From an uncultured Pelagibacteraceae bacterium (GTDB lineage: Bacteria; Pseudomonadota; Alphaproteobacteria; Pelagibacterales; Pelagibacteraceae): DNA of 45,239 nt. The notes beneath the pieces are model-generated. The model ran no database searches, was not told the DNA's origin, and saw only the letters and a list, made by a program, of their open reading frames with translations. The number at the start of each line of letters is the position of its first letter. The stretch's first letter is position 1. Both the position numbers and the translations under genes were made by a program. Below, one piece after another: positions 1 to 8,748 of this stretch. The DNA is taken from contig CACNFY010000009.1 in assembly GCA_902619925.1 (NCBI GenBank), positions 1 through 45,239 of the forward strand, read 5' to 3'.

Positions 1-1
1 A

Positions 2-181
2 AAAAAATTAGTTAAAAGTAAGCATTATAATTTTTTAGAGACACTTGCTGAAGATATTTTTAATGAATTATTTAAAGACAGGAGAATAGATAAAATAATT
101 TTAAAAATTGAAAAGCTAGAAATAATAAAAGATTGTTCTTCTGTGGGTATTCAAATATCAAAAAAAAGAAGTTATGCGTAA
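2..181 (+). CDS. folB: Dihydroneopterin aldolase, C-terminal part (partial at window edge)
   Basis: An open frame runs in from the window edge and codes for the last 59 residues of a protein, ending ..[13 protein letters not shown]. The pattern of an amphipathic helix ([15 protein letters not shown]), a strand ([12 protein letters not shown]) and a final SVGIQI strand matches the C-terminus of FolB-type dihydroneopterin aldolases, which act in folate synthesis by cleaving dihydroneopterin to 6-hydroxymethyl-dihydropterin. The N-terminal catalytic part lies outside the window, so the call rests on the tail only. Its stop overlaps the uvrC start by 8 nt, which implies co-transcription. Confidence 0.7.
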   Translation, partial: KKLVKSKHYNFLETLAEDIFNELFKDRRIDKIILKIEKLEIIKDCSSVGIQISKKRSYA

Positions 182-2009
182 TTCTGAAATTGGAAAAGAG
201 GTAATCAAAAAACAACTCCCATTGATACCAAAATTACCAGGGGTATATAAAATGTTGAGTATGGATGAAGAGATATTGTATGTAGGTAAAGCTAAAAATC
301 TGCCAAATAGGTTAAAAAGTTATGTCTCTGAAAAAAATCATATCATTCGAACAGAAAGAATGCTTTCTCAAACTAAAAAAATTGAGATTACTACAACTTC
401 TAATGAAAGCGAGGCTCTTCTTTTAGAGGCAAATTTAATAAAAAAACATAAACCTAAATTTAATATTTTATTAAGAGATGATAAATCTTTTCCATTTATT
501 TATATCTCTAGTAAATCAAAATGGCCACAAATTACCAAACATAGAGGTAAGAAAAATAGAGATGGTTTTTTCTTTGGTCCATTCGCATCTGCTGGATCAG
601 CAAACTGGACAATAAAAATGATACAAAAAATTTTTCAATTAAGGGTTTGTAATGATGTAGTTTTTAAAAATAGAAAAAGACCATGCATATTATATCAAAT
701 AAAAAGATGCTCAGGGCCTTGTGTTGGTTTTGTTAATGAAGATGATTATAAAAATAGTGTCAACGATGCGATTGAATTTGTATCTGGTAAATCAAGAAAA
801 ATACAAAAAAGTTTATCAGATCAAATGGAGTCAGCAAGTGAGGAATTAGATTTTGAAAAAGCTGCTATTCTTAGAGACAGAATTAAATCTTTAAATATAA
901 TTCAATCCTCTCAAAGAATTAATGAAACAAACTTGATAGAGGCTGATGTAATAGCTGCCTATAAAGAGTCCGGAAAAACTTGTGTTCAAGTTTTTTTTTA
1001 TAGATCCAAGCAGAACTGGGGAAATCAATCATACTTTCCAAAACATGACCCAGATGAAAAATTATCAAACATATTAAATTCTTTTGTTATTCAGTTTTAT
1101 GAAAATAAAAATGTTCCAAAAAATATCATATTAAGCGAAAATATTGTTGAAAAAGAACTTATAGAAAAAGCATTAACCCAGAAGGAAAACAAACAAATAA
1201 ATATATCTATTGGAAAAAGAGGATCAAAATTAAAAGTTATAAATCAAGCAATCAAAAACGCTAAAGATAATTTAAATAGAAAATTGTACGAAAGTCAAAA
1301 TAATAAAGATTTATTTGATGAGATATCTAAAAAATTTAATTTAGATAATAATATTAAATTAATTGAAGTTTACGATAATAGCCACATTCAAGGAACAAAT
1401 AGTGTTGGGGCTTTAGTCGCTTATGGCGAGGAGGGTTTTATCAAAAAGAGATATAGAAAGTTCAATATAAAAGTTGAAGGAAATGAACAAAATGATTATG
1501 GAATGATTAAGGAAGTACTAAGTAGACGTTTCAAAAGAGCTATACAAGAGAAAGATAATTATTTATCGTTTCCTGATTTAGTTGTAATAGACGGTGGTAA
1601 AGGACAATATTCATCTGCGAGAGATACAATGAATGAGTTAGGTCTTCATGACATACCTGTGCTCGCGATAGCTAAAGGGAAACAAAGAAATAGTGGAAAT
1701 GAAACTTTTTTTCACAATGGAAAAGATTATAAATTTGAAAAAAATGATCCTACATTATTTTTCTTGCAAAGAATAAGAGATGAAGTTCATAGATTTGCAG
1801 TAAGCGCCCACCGAGCAAAAAGAAAAAAAGGGATTAGTAAATCGTTACTTGACCAAATTGACGGGGTTGGAGGTATAAGAAAAAGAGCACTTTTGAACCA
1901 TTTTGGCTCTGCAAGAGCAGTGGAGTCTGCTAGTCTTGATGAAATCAAGTCTGTGGATGGTATTGAGGAAAAAGTAGCAAAAAAAATATATAACTACTTT
2001 CACGAATGA
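174..2009 (+). CDS. uvrC: UvrABC system protein C (excinuclease subunit C)
   Basis: This is the nucleotide excision repair endonuclease that makes both incisions around a lesion after UvrAB recognition. All parts of a full-length UvrC are visible. There is a GIY-YIG nuclease domain (about residues 20-100; GVY at 23-25, YVG at 36-38, Arg46, likely catalytic Glu85). A four-cysteine region follows near 157-181 (RVC, RPC, RCSGPC), which in other UvrC proteins can bind an Fe-S cluster. Then come the UVR helical motif (about 215-240), the RNase H-like nuclease domain with DNS near 401, IDGGKG near 473 and His near 546, and C-terminal tandem HhH motifs ([23 protein letters not shown]). At 611 aa it is normal length. 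It overlaps folB by 8 nt and pgsA by 4 nt. Confidence 0.97.
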   Translation: MRNSEIGKEVIKKQLPLIPKLPGVYKMLSMDEEILYVGKAKNLPNRLKSYVSEKNHIIRTERMLSQTKKIEITTTSNESEALLLEANLIKKHKPKFNILLRDDKSFPFIYISSKSKWPQITKHRGKKNRDGFFFGPFASAGSANWTIKMIQKIFQLRVCNDVVFKNRKRPCILYQIKRCSGPCVGFVNEDDYKNSVNDAIEFVSGKSRKIQKSLSDQMESASEELDFEKAAILRDRIKSLNIIQSSQRINETNLIEADVIAAYKESGKTCVQVFFYRSKQNWGNQSYFPKHDPDEKLSNILNSFVIQFYENKNVPKNIILSENIVEKELIEKALTQKENKQINISIGKRGSKLKVINQAIKNAKDNLNRKLYESQNNKDLFDEISKKFNLDNNIKLIEVYDNSHIQGTNSVGALVAYGEEGFIKKRYRKFNIKVEGNEQNDYGMIKEVLSRRFKRAIQEKDNYLSFPDLVVIDGGKGQYSSARDTMNELGLHDIPVLAIAKGKQRNSGNETFFHNGKDYKFEKNDPTLFFLQRIRDEVHRFAVSAHRAKRKKGISKSLLDQIDGVGGIRKRALLNHFGSARAVESASLDEIKSVDGIEEKVAKKIYNYFHE

Positions 2010-2590
2010 AATTTAAAATTCCTAATTATCTCACAATAGGTCGAATTATAATTGTACCTATTTTCGTTATAACATTTTATCTACCTGGATTTTATGGTGA
2101 TATAATTCCATTTGTTTTATTTGTAATAGCTTCATTTACTGATTTCTTAGATGGGCTTTTAGCAAGGATGTACAAAGAAGAATCTAAATTAGGTGAGCTA
2201 CTAGATCCCATAGCGGATAAGATAATTGTTGCAACAGCTTTAATTTTACTTGTAATGGACGGGACAGTAAAAAATTTTGAGGTAATTGCTGCAATAATTA
2301 TACTTACGCGTGAAATATTAATTTCAGGATTAAGAGAATTTCTGGCAAAAGGTAAAGTTAATATGCCAGTATCTAGCTTAGCTAAATTAAAAACTTTTCT
2401 TCAAATGTTTGCAATATCAATTTTACTTTTAGGTGAAACTGGAAATAAAATTATAAATTTTCAAGATTATAATGCACAAACAATTGGCATTATATTATTA
2501 TGGTTGTCTGCATTTCTAACTTTATATACAGGTTATGACTATCTCAGAAAAGGTATAGATCACGCAATTTCGCAAGACGAAAAAAATTAA
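2006..2590 (+). CDS. pgsA: CDP-diacylglycerol--glycerol-3-phosphate 3-phosphatidyltransferase
   Basis: The enzyme makes phosphatidylglycerol phosphate from CDP-diacylglycerol and glycerol 3-phosphate in the inner membrane, the committed step to phosphatidylglycerol. The CDP-alcohol phosphatidyltransferase signature is complete: Asp46, Asp49-Gly50, Ala53-Arg54, Gly63, Asp67 and Asp71. Several hydrophobic segments (about 8-28, 33-48, 72-85, 90-106, 150-170) fit the six-helix fold. The length of 194 aa is usual. The start codon overlaps the uvrC stop (ATGA), a coupling also seen in other proteobacteria. The stop is interleaved with that of the convergent ilvE in one tetranucleotide. Confidence 0.96.
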   Translation: MKFKIPNYLTIGRIIIVPIFVITFYLPGFYGDIIPFVLFVIASFTDFLDGLLARMYKEESKLGELLDPIADKIIVATALILLVMDGTVKNFEVIAAIIILTREILISGLREFLAKGKVNMPVSSLAKLKTFLQMFAISILLLGETGNKIINFQDYNAQTIGIILLWLSAFLTLYTGYDYLRKGIDHAISQDEKN

Positions 2591-3468
2591 GCTGCCTTTT
2601 TTTTTCTAACTGTCTTCTGGTAACTTTCGGATAGCCCAATAATAGTATTACATACTTCAAAATTAAATTTATCAATTTGAGATACTGGTGTAACTTCTGC
2701 TGCTGTGCCAGTTAAAAAACATCCAGTGAAATTCTTTAGTTCATCAGGTTTAATTTTTCTCTCATTAACTTTTATATTTTTTGATCTTGCGATTTCTATA
2801 ATTGTTCTTCTAGTGATACCATCTAAAAAAGAGTCTGGAACTGGTGTATGGAGTGAACCCTCTTTATCCTTAAAAAAAATATTTGCTCCTGTTGCCTCTG
2901 CTACATTTCCCTCATGATCAAGCATTAAAGAGTCTGTATAGCCTTGTTTTTCTGCCTCATGTTTAGATAAAGTACATATCATATATAAACCAGCGGCCTT
3001 TGTATCCCATGGAATAGTATTTGGAGCTGGTCGTCTCCAGTTTGATATATTTAATTTAATTCCCTCGAGTTTTAATTTTGGATCAAAGTATGATCCCCAC
3101 TCCCATGTAGCTATCGCAACATGTATTTTAGTTTGTTGAGCAGAAATTGCCATCATTTCACTTCCTCTCCAAGCTACAGGTCTAACATAGCCATTTTTAA
3201 CATTTTGAGCTAAAACTATTTTTCTTGAAGACTCATTAATTTCATTTTCGGAATATGGAATTTCAAATCCCATTCTTCGTGCAGAGTGAAAAAACCTCGA
3301 AGTATGTTCCTCTAATTTAAATATATCTCCATCATATACACGCTCACCTTCAAAGACACAGCTTGCGTAATGCAATCCATGGCTTAAAACATGCAGTTTG
3401 ACGTCTTGCCAATCTACAAGCTCATTATTGTACCAAATTTTTCCTTCTCTTTTATCGTAGGGTATCAT
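2587..3468 (-). CDS. ilvE: Branched-chain amino acid aminotransferase (class IV)
   Basis: A PLP-dependent fold-type IV transaminase for the last step of Leu/Ile/Val synthesis, or the first step of their breakdown. The PLP-binding lysine is Lys157 in IPWDTKAAGLY, and the EATGANIFF cofactor motif begins at Glu191. HYASCVFEGERVY near 33-45 is typical of the IlvE branch rather than of D-amino-acid transaminase or aminodeoxychorismate lyase, though class IV members are easy to confuse. At 293 aa it is full length. The ATG lies 59 nt from the divergent MarR gene. A perfect TTGACA on the minus strand (3508-3513) with a TATTTT -10 serves as its likely promoter. Confidence 0.92.
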   Translation of the reverse strand: MIPYDKREGKIWYNNELVDWQDVKLHVLSHGLHYASCVFEGERVYDGDIFKLEEHTSRFFHSARRMGFEIPYSENEINESSRKIVLAQNVKNGYVRPVAWRGSEMMAISAQQTKIHVAIATWEWGSYFDPKLKLEGIKLNISNWRRPAPNTIPWDTKAAGLYMICTLSKHEAEKQGYTDSLMLDHEGNVAEATGANIFFKDKEGSLHTPVPDSFLDGITRRTIIEIARSKNIKVNERKIKPDELKNFTGCFLTGTAAEVTPVSQIDKFNFEVCNTIIGLSESYQKTVRKKKAA

Positions 3469-3477
3469 TAGATTTTA

Positions 3478-3506
3478 TTAACAAAAAATATCTTTGTATG
3501 TATAAT
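3478..3506 (+). promoter_or_regulatory. Sigma70-type promoter for the MarR-OmpR-EnvZ block
   Basis: TTAACA at 3478-3483 (5 of 6) is followed by a 17-nt spacer and a perfect TATAAT at 3501-3506. The predicted start near 3513 leaves a leader of about 15 nt before the ATG at 3528. It is interleaved with the opposing ilvE promoter within the same 59-nt intergenic region. Confidence 0.6.
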
Positions 3507-3513
3507 ATGTCAA
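3485..3513 (-). promoter_or_regulatory. Sigma70-type promoter for ilvE
   Basis: On the minus strand, TTGACA occupies 3513-3508. A 17-nt spacer follows, then TATTTT at 3490-3485. The -35 is a perfect consensus match and the -10 matches 4 of 6. The predicted transcript would start about 10 nt before the ilvE ATG. It overlaps the promoter of the divergent gene, so the two polymerases would compete. Confidence 0.5.
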
Positions 3514-3527
3514 TATAACTTACCAAA

Positions 3528-3965
3528 ATGAAACAGCTTCTTTACCTAAAAGACGAACAATTAAAAGAATTTATAGAAAAATTATTCGTTGGTTACAGAG
3601 AAACGTTTACTGATGCAAAAAAAGTATTAGATAATTACAAAATAGGTGTTGCACATCAGAAAGTACTTCATTTACTCTCATTATATAGGGGTATAACAAT
3701 CTCACAATTGTTAAAAAAACTTAAAATTACTAAACAGAGTCTTAATAGAGTTTTGAATGATTTAATAAAAATTCAGGCTATAACTTTTGAAAAAGACAGT
3801 GTTGATACCAGACTGAAACATGTACATCTAAGTGAAAAAGGTGAAAAAATATTTGAGGAAATATTTTCTATACAAAAAAAAAGAATTTACAAAGCACTAT
3901 TAAACTCTTCATCTGCAGAGGTTATACATTTCAAAAATATTTTAAATAAAATTATTAATGAATAA
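3528..3965 (+). CDS. MarR-family transcriptional regulator (PetP-like)
   Basis: A 145-residue MarR-type winged-helix protein. The recognition helix-turn-helix spans about residues 57-80 (ITISQLLKKLKITKQSLNRV). The wing has the conserved DxR motif at Asp93-Thr-Arg95, followed by VHLSEKG. MarR proteins usually act as dimers on palindromes near their own promoter. The order ilvE, marR, OmpR-type regulator, histidine kinase recalls the alphaproteobacterial petP-petR arrangement, where the pair was linked to cytochrome bc1 expression in Rhodobacter capsulatus. Naming it PetP is an inference from context. It overlaps the next gene by 8 nt, so the regulators are translated together. Confidence 0.88.
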   Translation: MKQLLYLKDEQLKEFIEKLFVGYRETFTDAKKVLDNYKIGVAHQKVLHLLSLYRGITISQLLKKLKITKQSLNRVLNDLIKIQAITFEKDSVDTRLKHVHLSEKGEKIFEEIFSIQKKRIYKALLNSSSAEVIHFKNILNKIINE

Positions 3966-4635
3966 ATTTTTAGGGCATATTTTAGTTGTTGATGATGATG
4001 ATGGAATAAGAAAATTAGTTAAACAACTACTAATAAGAGAAAATTTTCTTGTAACCACATCAGGAAGTGCTGAGAATGCAATTAATAAAATTGAATATAT
4101 TAAATTTGATTTAATAGTTTTAGATGTAATGATGCCTGGAAAAAGTGGTTTAGAATTTATTGCAGAAAATAAAAATAAAATAAATACACCTATAATTTTA
4201 TTAACCGCAAAAGGTGAGCCCGGTGAGAGAGTAGAGGGTTTGGAAACAGGTGCAGATGATTATTTGCCTAAGCCATTTGAACCCAAAGAACTAGTGCTTA
4301 GAATTAAAAGTATATTAAGTAGGACTAAAAAAAAGGAATTAATAAGAGTAATAGAATTCGAAACCATCAAGATAGATTTAAATAAGTTGTTTATTTCAAA
4401 AAAAAGTAAAATGTTTAAAATAAATAATACCGAAAAGATAATTTTAGAAAAAATGATAAACTCCCCAGGAGAGATATATTCAAGAGAAATAATTGGTAAA
4501 TTAATAAATATAGATAAGGAAAGATCTATAGATGTTATTATTACTAGATTAAGAAAAAAAATTGAGGATGATCCTAAAAATCCTAAATTTTTACAAACTA
4601 TTAGAGGAGAGGGATATGTTTTATGGATTAAATAA
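3958..4635 (+). CDS. OmpR/PhoB-family response regulator (PetR-like)
   Basis: A two-component response regulator of 225 aa with an N-terminal receiver and a C-terminal winged-helix DNA-binding domain. The acidic pocket is the Asp run starting at Asp12, the phosphoacceptor is Asp56 in LIVLDVMMPGKSG, the switch threonine lies in IILLTAK, and the conserved lysine in LPKPFEP. The DNA-binding half (about 130-225) ends with IDVIITRLRKKIEDDP and TIRGEGYVLW, the classical OmpR signature. It sits between a MarR gene and its cognate kinase. The petR identification is inferred from the neighbourhood; ompR would be an equally defensible label. Confidence 0.93.
   Translation: MNKFLGHILVVDDDDGIRKLVKQLLIRENFLVTTSGSAENAINKIEYIKFDLIVLDVMMPGKSGLEFIAENKNKINTPIILLTAKGEPGERVEGLETGADDYLPKPFEPKELVLRIKSILSRTKKKELIRVIEFETIKIDLNKLFISKKSKMFKINNTEKIILEKMINSPGEIYSREIIGKLINIDKERSIDVIITRLRKKIEDDPKNPKFLQTIRGEGYVLWIK
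4605..4610 (+). promoter_or_regulatory. Shine-Dalgarno that decides the histidine kinase start
   Basis: AGGAGA at 4605-4610 lies 5 nt before the ATG at 4616. This supports 4616 as the kinase start over the in-frame TTG at 4562 or ATG at 4568, neither of which has a comparable site and both of which would overlap the response regulator much further. Confidence 0.65.
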
Positions 4636-5929
4636 AGTTATTAAGTCCCTACTTCCAAAGCAATTATTTTATAGAGGCTTGCTAATAGTAGCTACACCTA
4701 TAATTATTTTACAGATAACAATTACATTAGTTTTTTTTGATAGTTTGTGGATTAAAACCAATAAAGGTTTAACAAGGGCTTTAGTTTCTGAATTAAAAAC
4801 TTTTGTAAACGCATACGATAATGAAGAAGTTAATAAAGATTTTATACTTCTATTGTTTGAAGAAAACTTTAACTTAGATATTAATTATAAAAAAAATATA
4901 CAAATGCCTAGTCACTTAGATGATAGGTGGTTTAGCCCTATAGATAGATCACTACGGAGAGAATTAAAATCTAAAAATTTAAACTATTGGTTCGATACCA
5001 CTTCTCACAAAGAATTAGTCGATTTAAAAATAAGATATAAAGATGGATACTTTCAATTCTTTATACCTAAAGAAAGATTGACAAGTTCTTCTGTTAGAAT
5101 ATTTGTATTTTGGATTACACTTCCAGCTTTATTAGTAATATTCATTGCCATGATTTTTTTAAAGAATCAAACAAAACCAATAATAAAACTTGCAGAGGCG
5201 TCTGAGAAATTTGGCAGAGGTGAAGAAATTGAGGAATTTAGACCATCTGGAGCCTTAGAGATTAGAAAAGCTGGTTTTGAGTTTGATAGAATGATGAGAA
5301 GAATCAAAAGTCATTTAAGCCAACGCTCCGAAATGCTCTCTGGTATAAGTCATGATCTAAGAACACCATTAACTAGAATTAAATTGCAATTGGCTTTTAT
5401 AAAAGATTCAAGCATATCATCTGAATTATCTAAAGATGTAATTGAAATGGAAAAAATGTTAAATGAATATTTACAATTTTCCAAAACAGGTGCAGAGGAA
5501 ACTACGAAAAAATTTAGATTAGATGAACTTATATCAAATATAGTTGAAAAATATAAAAATGGAAAAATCAAAATTAATAAAATAGAGCATATCTTATTTG
5601 TGGGAAGAGAAAATTTATTAAAGAGGTGTTTTAATAATTTTATTGATAACTCATTAAAATTCGGAAATAAAATTGAAATTGAGGTCAAAAAATTAAAAAA
5701 AGATATTATAATAGATTTTCACGATGATGGACCTGGAATTCCGGTCAATGAATATGAAAATGTATTTAAACCCTTCTACAAGGTCGATAAAAGCAGATCA
5801 GAGACAAAGAGTAGTGTTGGGTTAGGATTAGCAATTTCTCAAGATATAATTAATTCCCATGGTGGTAAAATAAGGTTAGATAAATCGAGAATGGGAGGAT
5901 TAAAGCTTAGGGTCTTTTTGCCTTTTTAG
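4616..5929 (+). CDS. EnvZ-like sensor histidine kinase
   Basis: A membrane sensor kinase of 437 aa. It has a first transmembrane helix near residues 15-35, a periplasmic sensor region of about 130 residues, a second helix near 163-182 and a HAMP linker (KPIIKLAEASEKFGRG). The dimerisation/phosphoacceptor domain carries His246 in SGISHDLRTPLTR. The ATPase domain has an N-box (NFIDNSLKFG), a G1 box (DDGPGIP near 370) and a G2 box (GLGLAISQDI). The start at 4616 was chosen because of a good Shine-Dalgarno; a frame extends upstream to a TTG at 4562. It overlaps the response regulator by 20 nt and is its obvious partner. Its 3' end overlaps the convergent ubiK-like gene by 23 nt. Confidence 0.92.
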   Translation: MFYGLNKVIKSLLPKQLFYRGLLIVATPIIILQITITLVFFDSLWIKTNKGLTRALVSELKTFVNAYDNEEVNKDFILLLFEENFNLDINYKKNIQMPSHLDDRWFSPIDRSLRRELKSKNLNYWFDTTSHKELVDLKIRYKDGYFQFFIPKERLTSSSVRIFVFWITLPALLVIFIAMIFLKNQTKPIIKLAEASEKFGRGEEIEEFRPSGALEIRKAGFEFDRMMRRIKSHLSQRSEMLSGISHDLRTPLTRIKLQLAFIKDSSISSELSKDVIEMEKMLNEYLQFSKTGAEETTKKFRLDELISNIVEKYKNGKIKINKIEHILFVGRENLLKRCFNNFIDNSLKFGNKIEIEVKKLKKDIIIDFHDDGPGIPVNEYENVFKPFYKVDKSRSETKSSVGLGLAISQDIINSHGGKIRLDKSRMGGLKLRVFLPF

Positions 5930-6152
5930 TTTTTTTCGTTTTGCCAAATTGTTCTAATTTTTTTTCTATCTTATCTAATCTTTTTTTTTGAATGTCAAAT
6001 TCATCTTTACTTACAAGTCTCATTTTGAATATAAATTCATCTCTTTTAGATTTACATATATTTATAAATTCCGTACTGAGATCTTTGTAATTTATAATAC
6101 CTTGTTCTAAAAATTTTCCTATTTTTTCAAATACTTCACTAGATTTAGCCAT
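5907..6152 (-). CDS. ubiK: Ubiquinone biosynthesis accessory factor UbiK-like (BMFP domain)
   Basis: A small 81-aa protein matching the UbiK/YqiC family. The first half is amphipathic helical, then comes a conserved RLVSKDEFDIQKKRLDKIEKK stretch that forms a coiled coil, and a lysine-rich tail. UbiK helps ubiquinone synthesis in E. coli, probably with the lipid-binding protein UbiJ, and the family was also described as membrane-fusogenic. Ubiquinone feeds the bc1 complex encoded 6 kb away. It is convergent with and overlaps the histidine kinase by 23 nt, and stands divergently 28 nt from lgt. Confidence 0.75.
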   Translation of the reverse strand: MAKSSEVFEKIGKFLEQGIINYKDLSTEFINICKSKRDEFIFKMRLVSKDEFDIQKKRLDKIEKKLEQFGKTKKTKKAKRP

Positions 6153-6180
6153 AATATTAATTTAACTTAATTTACTAAAA

Positions 6181-6948
6181 ATGTTTATAAATAATTTTAA
6201 TCCTGTAGCAATAAGTTTGTTTAATTTTGATATAAGGTGGTACTCACTTGCTTATATTTTTGGTATTATATTAGGTTGGTTTTACTTATACTTAAGGTTT
6301 TTGAAAACCTCCGAAGAAAAAAAAATATTCAGCGACTATATTTCCTATTTGATTATTGGCATTATTATAGGTGGTCGGATCGGTTACGTTTTAATATATA
6401 ACCTCAAATACTATCTTTATAATCCTATTGAGATTTTATATTTATGGCAAGGAGGGATGTCTTTTCATGGCGGCGTTATTGGAGTTATATTTGCTACTTT
6501 GATTTTCTTTAACAAAAGTAAAAGTAAAGTATTTTATTATTTAGATTTAGTCTCGTTAGCAGCTCCTATAGGTATTTTTTTAGGAAGAATATCAAATTAT
6601 ATAAATTCTGAGCTTGTTGGTAGAACAACTGATGTTCCATGGAGTGTAGTATTTGTTAAAATTGATAATTTATCAAGACATCCTTCACAGGTTTACGAGG
6701 CAGTTTTTGAAGGTTTAATATTATTTTATATCCTAAACTTTATTTTGATTAAAAATTTAAGATATAGTGGAGTCATATCCTCTTATTTTCTTATTTATTA
6801 TTCGATATTTAGGTTTTTTATTGAATTTACTCGCGAACCGGATGTTCAGATAGGACTTTTAAATTATTTTTCCATCGGACAAATTATAAGTGTTATATCC
6901 CTGGGACTAGGTGTAACAATATTTTATTTTAAATATGAAAAAAATTAA
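6181..6948 (+). CDS. lgt: Prolipoprotein diacylglyceryl transferase
   Basis: Lgt transfers the diacylglyceryl group of phosphatidylglycerol to the lipobox cysteine of prolipoproteins at the inner membrane. The 255-aa protein has about seven hydrophobic helices. Family motifs are clear: GGRIGYVLIYN (64-74), HGG with His97, and the signature GRISNYINSELVG (135-147) containing the essential arginine. Its substrate lipid comes from the pgsA pathway encoded earlier in the window. It overlaps the following methyltransferase gene by 14 nt, and the order lgt-midA-pgeF is common in Alphaproteobacteria. Confidence 0.96.
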   Translation: MFINNFNPVAISLFNFDIRWYSLAYIFGIILGWFYLYLRFLKTSEEKKIFSDYISYLIIGIIIGGRIGYVLIYNLKYYLYNPIEILYLWQGGMSFHGGVIGVIFATLIFFNKSKSKVFYYLDLVSLAAPIGIFLGRISNYINSELVGRTTDVPWSVVFVKIDNLSRHPSQVYEAVFEGLILFYILNFILIKNLRYSGVISSYFLIYYSIFRFFIEFTREPDVQIGLLNYFSIGQIISVISLGLGVTIFYFKYEKN

Positions 6949-7978
6949 AAAAAAATTACCATTAGATAAATATATCGATCAAGCTTTGTACGATAAACGT
7001 AATGGATATTATATGAAGAATATTACTTTCGATAAGTATGGAGACTTCATTACAAGTCCCAATATCTCGATTCTTTTTTCGGAAATGATAGGACTATGGA
7101 TAGTTATGTACTGGCAAAAGCTAGGAAGGCCAAAAAAGTTTAATATAATTGAACTAGGAGCTGGCAATGGAGAAATGATGTTTCAAATAATTAATATTTT
7201 AGAAAAGTTTATTGATGTAAAAAATTGTTTGAATTTTTATATAATTGAAAAAAGTAATTTTTTAAAAAAAGTGCAAAAAGAAAAATTAAAAAAATCCAAA
7301 ATAATATGGTTAGATAATATAAGTAAACTCAAATCTAATAATAAGTGTTTGTTTTTTGGAAATGAATTTTTAGACGCTTTCTCAATTAAACAATTTGAGA
7401 AAATTAATAATATTTGGTTTGAAAAATACATTTATGAATATAAAAATAAAAGATATTTTAAAAATGTAAAAGCCAATATTAAAAAATATATTAAGGTATT
7501 AGGTAAAGAATTTTCTTCAAATCAAAACTTTATAGAATTTTCTCCAGAGCAAGAAAAATTTATAAAAAATTTAAGTAGATATCTAAAAAAAAATTTTGGT
7601 GGAGTTTTACTAATTGATTATGGTTATGTTAAAAGTAAAATGTTTAATACATTACAAAGTGTTAAAAATCATAAAAAAAATAACATACTTTTGAATAAAG
7701 GTAATGCCGATATTACACATTTAATTAATTTTAAGTTATTAAAAAAAATCTTTTTAAATAATGGATTAAAAGTAAACGGAGTCATATCTCAAGGAGAATT
7801 TTTAAAAAAAATGGGTATATTCGAGAGGGCAGAAATTATTTCTAAAAATAAGCTTTTTAACGATAAAGTTAAAATTTACAGCAGAGTCAAAAGGATAACG
7901 GATATTTATGGAATGGGAGGACAGTTCAAGGTAATTTTTGCTTCTCATAAAACTATAAATTTTAACTTGGGTTTTTAA
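6935..7978 (+). CDS. SAM-dependent methyltransferase, MidA/NDUFAF7 family
   Basis: A 347-aa class I methyltransferase of the DUF185/MidA family. The SAM-binding glycine loop is ELGAGNG at 73-79, preceded by the family hallmark GDFITSPNISILFSE (36-50). Later blocks (FFGNEFLDAFSI, LLIDYGY, NADITHLINF) also fit. Mitochondrial homologues (NDUFAF7) methylate an arginine of the complex I 49-kDa subunit; whether the bacterial protein does the same is unproven. It overlaps lgt by 14 nt and precedes pgeF by 3 nt. The sequence is very lysine/asparagine rich, like its neighbours. Confidence 0.85.
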   Translation: MKKIKKKLPLDKYIDQALYDKRNGYYMKNITFDKYGDFITSPNISILFSEMIGLWIVMYWQKLGRPKKFNIIELGAGNGEMMFQIINILEKFIDVKNCLNFYIIEKSNFLKKVQKEKLKKSKIIWLDNISKLKSNNKCLFFGNEFLDAFSIKQFEKINNIWFEKYIYEYKNKRYFKNVKANIKKYIKVLGKEFSSNQNFIEFSPEQEKFIKNLSRYLKKNFGGVLLIDYGYVKSKMFNTLQSVKNHKKNNILLNKGNADITHLINFKLLKKIFLNNGLKVNGVISQGEFLKKMGIFERAEIISKNKLFNDKVKIYSRVKRITDIYGMGGQFKVIFASHKTINFNLGF

Positions 7979-7981
7979 AAT

Positions 7982-8734
7982 ATGATACGAGCAAATATAC
8001 TTAAAAGGTATAAGAATGTTTCTCATGGATTTTTCAATAAAAATGGAGGTGTATCAAAAGGAATTTACAAAAGTTTAAATTGTGGATATGGATCTAAAGA
8101 TTTAAGAAGTAATATAATAAATAATTTAAAAATTGTTTCAAATAAGATCGGCTGCTCAAAAAAAAATTTAGTATTGTTGCATCAAATACATGGCAATAAA
8201 GTTTTTAACATAAGAAAAATTAGTAAAAAAAAGCTTAAGGGAGATGCTATAATTACAAGTAAAAAAGGAATAGCATTGTGTATCTTAACTGCTGACTGCG
8301 CTCCAATATTTTTTTTTGATAAAAAAATTAATATGATTGGAGCCGCTCACGCTGGTTGGAGAGGTGCTTACAGAGGTATAATTAAGGAAACTGTAAAATA
8401 TTTAAAATCAAAGGGGTCTATAACAGATAATATTTTAGCTGTAATTGGTCCATGTATTAAAAAAAATAATTATGAGGTAAAAATTGATTTTTATAAAAAA
8501 TTTATAAGAAAAGATAAACAAAATCGTAATTTCTTTATAATTAAAAATAAATTAATCTTTTTTGACCTTACAGCATTCATTAAATCAGAATTGTTAAAAA
8601 CCGGGATCAAAAGAATAGAGACGATTAAAAAAGACACATTTTACAAAAAAAATAAATTTTTTAGCTCAAGGATGTCTAAAAAAAATAATTTTGATGATTA
8701 TGGTAGAAATATATCTGTAATTATGATTAAATAG
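7982..8734 (+). CDS. pgeF: Peptidoglycan editing factor PgeF (YfiH, laccase-domain)
   Basis: A 250-aa member of the YfiH/DUF152 family. The metal/active-site triad is conserved at His70 (HQIHG), Cys106 (TADCAPI) and His123 (AAHAGWRGAY), followed by IGPCIKKNNYEV. In E. coli the protein removes peptidoglycan precursors that carry serine in place of L-alanine; older annotations call it a polyphenol oxidase, and human FAMIN is a relative with purine nucleoside activity. It lies in a compact co-directional run, 3 nt after the methyltransferase and just before prs. Confidence 0.92.
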   Translation: MIRANILKRYKNVSHGFFNKNGGVSKGIYKSLNCGYGSKDLRSNIINNLKIVSNKIGCSKKNLVLLHQIHGNKVFNIRKISKKKLKGDAIITSKKGIALCILTADCAPIFFFDKKINMIGAAHAGWRGAYRGIIKETVKYLKSKGSITDNILAVIGPCIKKNNYEVKIDFYKKFIRKDKQNRNFFIIKNKLIFFDLTAFIKSELLKTGIKRIETIKKDTFYKKNKFFSSRMSKKNNFDDYGRNISVIMIK

Positions 8735-8748
8735 TTATGTCTTTCAAA

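Noticed and set aside
4562..4615. Upstream TTG/ATG starts for the histidine kinase
   Set aside because: They would overlap the response regulator by up to 74 nt and lack the AGGAGA that precedes ATG 4616.
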